Source: a bacterium | Lineage (GTDB): Bacteria > Pseudomonadota > Alphaproteobacteria > Ferrovibrionales > Ferrovibrionaceae | Length of the DNA: 33,233 nucleotides | Direction: 5' to 3' | Assembly (NCBI GenBank): GCA_022844005.1 | Contig: JALHMN010000036.1 | Coordinates: forward strand, 1-33,233 | Shown: in pieces, positions 28,930 to 33,233 of the stretch | Layout of the letters: every line of letters begins with the position of its first letter | Numbering within the stretch: the first letter of the stretch is position 1 | Position numbers and translations under genes: made by a program | Notes under the pieces: generated by a model | The model's input: the letters and a program-made list of their open reading frames with translations, nothing else | What the model was told of the DNA's origin: nothing | Database searches by the model: none

Positions 28930-29382
28930 TTATGCTGCCGCTGTCTCCGCGCTCGACGGTTCGGACAGGTTCTTGACCAGTTCGAAGATGCTCCGGCGCA
29001 CGTTCGGATCCGTGATGCGATAGTAGGCGCGCACCAGTTCCAATGTCTGCCGCCGCGTGAGGGGGTCTTTGCTGCGCCCCTTGGTCGGTACGGTGATGAT
29101 GGCCGACATCGGCTCGTCGGCATACGGCGTGCCGGCGACGGCTTCGAAGAAATAGGCCGGCGGTACGTCGAGGATCCGGCAGAACTGCCACAACCGGCTG
29201 GCGCCGATGCGATTGGTTCCCTTCTCGTACTTCTGGATCTGTTGAAACGTGAGACCGACGGCTTCGGCCAGTTTTTCCTGGCTCATCCCGATCAGCGTGC
29301 GTCGCTGCCGCAGGCGCTGCCCGATATGACCATCCAGGGGCTTAGCGCGCGGTTTGCGGACCTTCTGCACGACAGCCGTCAT
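28930..29382 (-). CDS. XRE family helix-turn-helix regulator
   Basis: A 150-residue regulator: basic N-terminus (VRKPRAKPLDGHIG), a clear XRE helix-turn-helix (MSQEKLAEAVGLTFQQIQKY at about residues 33-52, then EKGTNRI), and a C-terminal helical region (DPLTRRQTLELVRAYYRITD). The length and layout match a group of 140-150 residue XRE proteins common in alphaproteobacteria. ATG 29382 has GGAG 8 bases upstream; the in-frame ATG at 29433 is less likely. It is divergent from sdhE-mfd across 203 bases containing a 15-base inverted repeat, and upstream of a small acidic protein gene on its own strand. Autoregulation is plausible but not shown. Confidence 0.92.
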   Translation of the reverse strand: MTAVVQKVRKPRAKPLDGHIGQRLRQRRTLIGMSQEKLAEAVGLTFQQIQKYEKGTNRIGASRLWQFCRILDVPPAYFFEAVAGTPYADEPMSAIITVPTKGRSKDPLTRRQTLELVRAYYRITDPNVRRSIFELVKNLSEPSSAETAAA

Positions 29383-29513
29383 CCTTTCATCTCCGATTCG
29401 AATATAGATCACAAGAAGTCGTCCCGTGCGCAACGACGGAATCTGCGTGGCACGCTAGGCCCCGCCCTAATGCCTTGCAATCGAAAATGGTTCCATAGTC
29501 CGTGAGGGATAGG

Positions 29514-29528
29514 ACACATCGCATGTGT
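29514..29528. promoter_or_regulatory. 15-base perfect inverted repeat, possible operator
   Basis: ACACAT (29514-29519), spacer CGC, ATGTGT (29523-29528). It lies in the intergenic space between the XRE gene and sdhE, 58 bases before the sdhE start. The size suits an XRE dimer, but I see only one copy and no convincing -35/-10 pair to place it. Confidence 0.45.
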
Positions 29529-29585
29529 GTTAACCTTGCTTGCGCCACGGCTGACAGGAGGATATTGCGGCTATATATCGAGGCC

Positions 29586-29849
29586 ATGTCCGAAGATATC
29601 GCGATCCGCCGCAAGCGACTGGTCTATCGTTCCCGTTATACGGGGACCAAGGAGACCGACCTTCTTCTCGGCGCTTTTGCCAAGGCCCATCTCGACGGAT
29701 TCGGCCATGACGAACTCGAATGTTACGAAGCGCTGCTTGATGTGGGCAGCGACCCCTTGATCTATGCCTGGGCGATCGGGGCCAAACCCGTGCCGCTGGA
29801 ACACGACACGCCGGTTATGGCCCTCTTGAAAGCTTTCAGGATCGCGTGA
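29586..29849 (+). CDS. sdhE: FAD assembly factor SdhE (Sdh5/SDHAF2 family)
   Basis: SdhE binds the succinate dehydrogenase flavoprotein and promotes covalent FAD attachment. It is 87 residues from ATG 29586; the frame is open upstream to 29502 but family length favours 29586. An in-frame TTG at 29565 just after AGGAGG is a less likely start. Family sequence: RRKRLVYRSRYTGTKETDLL at the N-terminus, then ELECYEALLDVGSDPLIYAW. The conserved RGxxE motif reads Thr19-Gly20-Thr-Lys-Glu23, so Gly and Glu are kept but Arg is Thr. Its stop overlaps the mfd start (GTGA). The succinate dehydrogenase genes are not in the window. Confidence 0.92.
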   Translation: MSEDIAIRRKRLVYRSRYTGTKETDLLLGAFAKAHLDGFGHDELECYEALLDVGSDPLIYAWAIGAKPVPLEHDTPVMALLKAFRIA

Positions 29850-32800
29850 GTATCGTGCTGCCGTCCTTCGACAAGTTGCTGGTCCCGTCGGCGCGGCTGG
29901 AGATAGGCGGGGCGCCCGAAGGCCAGGATGCCCGAATCCTGGCCCGCGTGGCGGCTATGGCCGAGGGTGGGGTCCTGCATGTCGCCCGGGACGATGCCCG
30001 TCTCGCCGTCATGACCCAGGCGCTCGGCTTCTTCGCCCCGGGGCTGGCGGTGGTGCCGGTGCCGGCCTGGGACTGCCTGCCCTACGATCGCGTTTCGCCG
30101 AACCCCGAGATCGTGTCCCGGCGCATGGACGCGCTCGCCCGCCTGGTGGCGAGCCCGCCGGGCAAGGGGACCGTCGTCCTCACCACCGTCGCCGCGATCC
30201 TGCAGCGGGTGCCGACGCGCGAGAGCATGGCTGCCTCCTCCTTCCTGGTGCGCGCCCGCAGCCGCGTCGACGAGAAGGCACTGATCGACTACCTCGTCCG
30301 CCACGGCTTCTCGAAGGCCGGCACGGTGATGGAGCCGGGTGATTTCGCCGTCCGCGGCGGCCTCATCGACGTCTTTCCCCCCGGCGCGGAAGAGCCCTAT
30401 CGAATCGATCTCTTCGGCGACCAGGTCGAGCGCCTGCGCCGCTTCGATCCGCTGACCCAGCGCTCGACGGGCGAAGCGGCGGAATTGAACCTGGTGCCGA
30501 TGAGCGAGGCGCCCTTGGATGCCGGCTCGATCGCGCGCTTCCGTACCGGCTATCGCAGCCTGTTCGGGGCCGTGACGGATTCCGATCCGCTCTATCTCGC
30601 GGTGTCCGAGGGTCGCAAGCATGTCGGCATGGAACATTGGCTGCCCTTGTTCCATGAGCGGCTGGAAACGCTTCTCGACTACGTTCCCGATGCCGTTCTC
30701 ACCCTCGATCCCCTCGCGCGCGACGCCATCGAGGCGCGTTTCGCCACCATCGCCGACTACTACGCCGCCCGGCGCGAGGCCCAGAAATCGGGGCTGGAAG
30801 AGCAGGGCGCGCCCTACAAGCCGCTGCCGCCCGACCGGCTCTATTTCGATATCCAGGGTTGGGCCAAGGCGCTCGAGCGCCGTGCCGTCGTCGCCCTGAC
30901 GCCGCACCACCTGCCGCCAGAGGGCAAGCACGTGCTGGATGCCGGTGGCAAGGCGGGGCGCGACTTCGCGCCCGAACGTACGCAAGCAGGCGCCAATCTC
31001 TACGAAGCCTGCCGCGACCACCTGCAGGCCCTCCTCAAGGGCGGCAGCCGCAAGGTTCTGGTCGCCTGCTTCACGCCGGGCGCGCGCGAACGCTTCGGCC
31101 AGCTGCTGCGCGACCACGGCGCCGAGGCGCTGGTCGACGTCGAGACCTGGGCCGAGGCGACGAAGCTGCCCGCCGGAATCGCCGGCATGGTGGTGCTCGG
31201 TATCGAACGCGGTTTCGAGAGCGACGATCTCGTCGTCGTCGGCGAGCAGGATGTCCTCGGCGACCGCCTGATCCGCCCGCGCCGGAAGAGCCGGCGCGCC
31301 GCCAATTTCATCGCCGAGGCGACCAGCCTCTCCCTCGGCGATCTCGTCGTGCATGTCGATCACGGCATCGGCCGTTACGAAGGTCTGGTGACGCTCGAGA
31401 TTTCCGGCGCGCCGCACGACTGTCTCCTGGTCGTCTACGACGGCGGCGACAAGCTCTATGTCCCGGTCGAGAACATCGAGGTGCTCTCGCGCTACGGCTC
31501 CGACGAGGGCGGGGCCGCGCTCGACAAGCTGGGCGGCGTCGGCTGGCAGACGCGGAAGGCCAGGCTGAAGCAGCGCCTCAAGGACATGGCGGAGGAGCTG
31601 ATCAAGATCGCCGCCACCCGGCAGTTGCGCCAGGCGGAGAGCTATTCGCCGCCCGAGGGGCTCTACGACGAGTTCTGCGCCCGCTTCCCCTACGAGGAGA
31701 CCGACGACCAGGCCCGCGCCATCGAGGACGCGCTGGAGGACCTCGCCAGCGGCCGGCCGATGGACCGTCTGGTCTGCGGCGATGTCGGTTTCGGCAAGAC
31801 CGAGGTGGCGCTGCGCGCCGCCTTCGTCGCCGCCATGCAGGGCGCCCAGGTGGCCATCGTCTGCCCGACCACGCTTCTGGCCCGCCAGCACCACCAGCGT
31901 TTCGTCGAACGCTTCCGCAACCTGCCGCTCAGGATCGAGACCCTGTCGCGCCTCGTTCCGGGGAAGACGGCGACGGCGGTGAAGCAGGGCCTCGCCGACG
32001 GCTCCGTCGACATCGTCGTCGGCACGCACGCGCTGTTCGGCAAGGGCGTGTCCTTCAAGCGCCTCGGCCTCGTCGTCATCGACGAGGAGCAGCATTTCGG
32101 CGTCAAGCACAAGGAACGCCTGAAGCAGCTGCGGGCGGAAGTGCATGTGCTGACGCTGACCGCCACACCGATCCCCCGCACGTTGCAGCTCGCGCTCTCC
32201 GGCGTGCGCGAGATGAGCCTGATCGCGACGCCCCCCGTCGACCGGCTGGCGGTGCGCACCTTCGTGCTCCCCTTCGATCCGGTCATCGTGCGCGAGGCGA
32301 TCCTGCGCGAGAGGTACCGGGGAGGCCAGGTCTTCTATGTCTGCCCGCGCATCGAGGACCTGCCGACCGTGTCGGAATTCCTGCGCGAGCATGTGCCCGA
32401 GATCCGCTTCGCCACCGCGCATGGACGTCTCGCGCCGACCGAACTCGAGAACATCATGTCGGGCTTCTACGAGCGGCAGTTCGACGTGCTGCTCTCCACC
32501 AGTATCGTCGAGAGCGGCCTCGACATCCCGACCGCCAACACTCTGATCGTGCATCGCGCCGACATGTTCGGCCTGGCCCAGCTCTATCAGCTGCGCGGGC
32601 GCATCGGCCGGGCCAAGGCGCGCGGCTATGCCTATCTCACCCTGGCGGCGAAGAAGCCGCCGACGGCGGGCGCCGAGAAGCGGCTGCAGGTGTTGCAGGC
32701 GCTCGACACGCTCGGCGCCGGCTTCCAGCTCGCCAGCCACGACCTCGACCTGCGCGGCGCCGGCAACCTGCTCGGCGAGGAACAGTCCGGCCATATCAAG

Positions 32801-33233
32801 GAAGTCGGGCTCGAACTCTATCAGGACCTGCTGGAGGAGGCGGTCTCCGCCGCCAAGGGCGATCTCGCCGCCGCCGAGGAAAAGTGGTCGCCGCAGATCA
32901 ACCTCGGCACCGCCGTCCTGATCCCGGAAGCCTATGTGACCGATCTCTCGGTCCGCCTCGACCTCTACCGCCGCCTCGCGCATCTGGACGAACAAGCCGA
33001 TATCGACAGCTTCGGCGCCGAACTCGCCGACCGTTTCGGGCCGCTGCCGGCGGAGGTGAAACACCTGATCGAGGTGATGACGATCAAGCGGCTCTGCCGC
33101 GTGGCGTCGGTCGAGCGGGTGGAGGCGGGGCCGCGCGGCGCCACCATCGCCTTCCGCGCCAAGGGGCTCACCAATCCCACCGGCCTCGTCCACTGGATCA
33201 ACCAGTCCAAGGGCAACGTGAAGCTGCGCCCCT
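29846..33233 (+). CDS. mfd: Transcription-repair coupling factor Mfd (3' end outside window)
   Basis: Mfd removes stalled RNA polymerase from damaged DNA and recruits UvrA. The frame starts at GTG 29846, overlapping the sdhE stop by 4 bases, and is open without a stop to the right edge: 1129 complete codons, nearly all of the usual 1150-1170. I followed the frame by eye from the start through the helicase motifs and found no frameshift. Landmarks are the UvrB-like N-terminal WDCLPYDRVSPNPE near residue 75, the RNA-polymerase interaction domain with HVDHGIGRYEGL near 503, Walker A GDVGFGKT (Lys651), helicase motif II DEEQ (Asp746), and the translocation segment TATPIPRTLQLALSGVREMS. The UvrA-regulating C-terminal domain is cut by the window edge. 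Confidence 0.96.
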   Translation, partial: MSIVLPSFDKLLVPSARLEIGGAPEGQDARILARVAAMAEGGVLHVARDDARLAVMTQALGFFAPGLAVVPVPAWDCLPYDRVSPNPEIVSRRMDALARLVASPPGKGTVVLTTVAAILQRVPTRESMAASSFLVRARSRVDEKALIDYLVRHGFSKAGTVMEPGDFAVRGGLIDVFPPGAEEPYRIDLFGDQVERLRRFDPLTQRSTGEAAELNLVPMSEAPLDAGSIARFRTGYRSLFGAVTDSDPLYLAVSEGRKHVGMEHWLPLFHERLETLLDYVPDAVLTLDPLARDAIEARFATIADYYAARREAQKSGLEEQGAPYKPLPPDRLYFDIQGWAKALERRAVVALTPHHLPPEGKHVLDAGGKAGRDFAPERTQAGANLYEACRDHLQALLKGGSRKVLVACFTPGARERFGQLLRDHGAEALVDVETWAEATKLPAGIAGMVVLGIERGFESDDLVVVGEQDVLGDRLIRPRRKSRRAANFIAEATSLSLGDLVVHVDHGIGRYEGLVTLEISGAPHDCLLVVYDGGDKLYVPVENIEVLSRYGSDEGGAALDKLGGVGWQTRKARLKQRLKDMAEELIKIAATRQLRQAESYSPPEGLYDEFCARFPYEETDDQARAIEDALEDLASGRPMDRLVCGDVGFGKTEVALRAAFVAAMQGAQVAIVCPTTLLARQHHQRFVERFRNLPLRIETLSRLVPGKTATAVKQGLADGSVDIVVGTHALFGKGVSFKRLGLVVIDEEQHFGVKHKERLKQLRAEVHVLTLTATPIPRTLQLALSGVREMSLIATPPVDRLAVRTFVLPFDPVIVREAILRERYRGGQVFYVCPRIEDLPTVSEFLREHVPEIRFATAHGRLAPTELENIMSGFYERQFDVLLSTSIVESGLDIPTANTLIVHRADMFGLAQLYQLRGRIGRAKARGYAYLTLAAKKPPTAGAEKRLQVLQALDTLGAGFQLASHDLDLRGAGNLLGEEQSGHIKEVGLELYQDLLEEAVSAAKGDLAAAEEKWSPQINLGTAVLIPEAYVTDLSVRLDLYRRLAHLDEQADIDSFGAELADRFGPLPAEVKHLIEVMTIKRLCRVASVERVEAGPRGATIAFRAKGLTNPTGLVHWINQSKGNVKLRP

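Noticed and set aside
29762-33193. Open minus-strand frame of 1143 codons
   Set aside because: It lies exactly antisense to mfd, whose frame has all helicase motifs. The translation is low-complexity Arg/Glu/Gly/His-rich sequence typical of GC-rich shadow frames.

Overview
The window is a GC-rich, gene-dense stretch of chromosome, very probably from an alphaproteobacterium. The strongest marker is an ssrA gene in the circularly permuted, two-piece tmRNA arrangement, with the acceptor piece before the coding piece. The aa3 oxidase cluster order (tldD divergent from coxB-ctaD-ctaB-small ORF-ctaG-ctaE-DUF983-SURF1) and the sdhE-mfd pair also fit. The style recalls Rhodospirillales-like lineages, but this is an impression; I cannot place it more finely. 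I see no insertion sequence, integrase, CRISPR array or phage gene, and the region reads as core chromosome.

Layout. 1-1948: end of groES, complete groEL, strong intrinsic terminator. 1949-2466: two-piece tmRNA and tRNA-Gln(CTG). 2693-8441: five-gene peptide-type ABC importer (Tat-exported binding protein, two permeases, two ATPases), with a perfect 28-base palindrome between the binding protein and first permease. 8451-10616: small genes (NTF2-like protein, tiny lipoprotein, membrane-anchored hypothetical) around glucokinase. 10613-14137, minus strand: tldD-cysE-dihaem cytochrome, the last two joined by a GTGA start/stop overlap. 14414-21841, plus strand: cytochrome aa3 oxidase structural and assembly operon, including an easily missed 40-residue membrane protein, ending in an ABC1/UbiB-like kinase gene. 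21810-22783, minus strand: DUF2007 protein and TrmN6-like methyltransferase. 22861-26406, plus strand: ketopentenoate hydratase-like enzyme, then a two-subunit Fe-S/molybdopterin oxidoreductase of IorAB type. 26431-28053, minus strand: membrane-anchored family GH17 protein. 28176-29382: NTF2-like protein (plus), small acidic protein and XRE regulator (minus). 29586-33233: sdhE and mfd on the plus strand; mfd is open to the right edge and lacks its stop in the window.

How genes work together. The oxidase block supplies subunits II, I and III, haem O synthase (CtaB), CuB insertion (CtaG), SURF1 and small helpers, so most of the biogenesis route for one terminal oxidase lies in one transcription unit. 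The importer is a complete ABC system. The two-subunit molybdoenzyme carries a Tat signal only on its large subunit and has no FAD subunit or cytochrome next to it, so its electron acceptor is open.

I did not find a clearly new multi-gene system. The best leads are the tldD-cysE-dihaem cytochrome coupling, the XRE/small acidic protein pair beside a 15-base inverted repeat, the four-cysteine C-termini of both transporter ATPases, and the altered RGxxE motif in SdhE.
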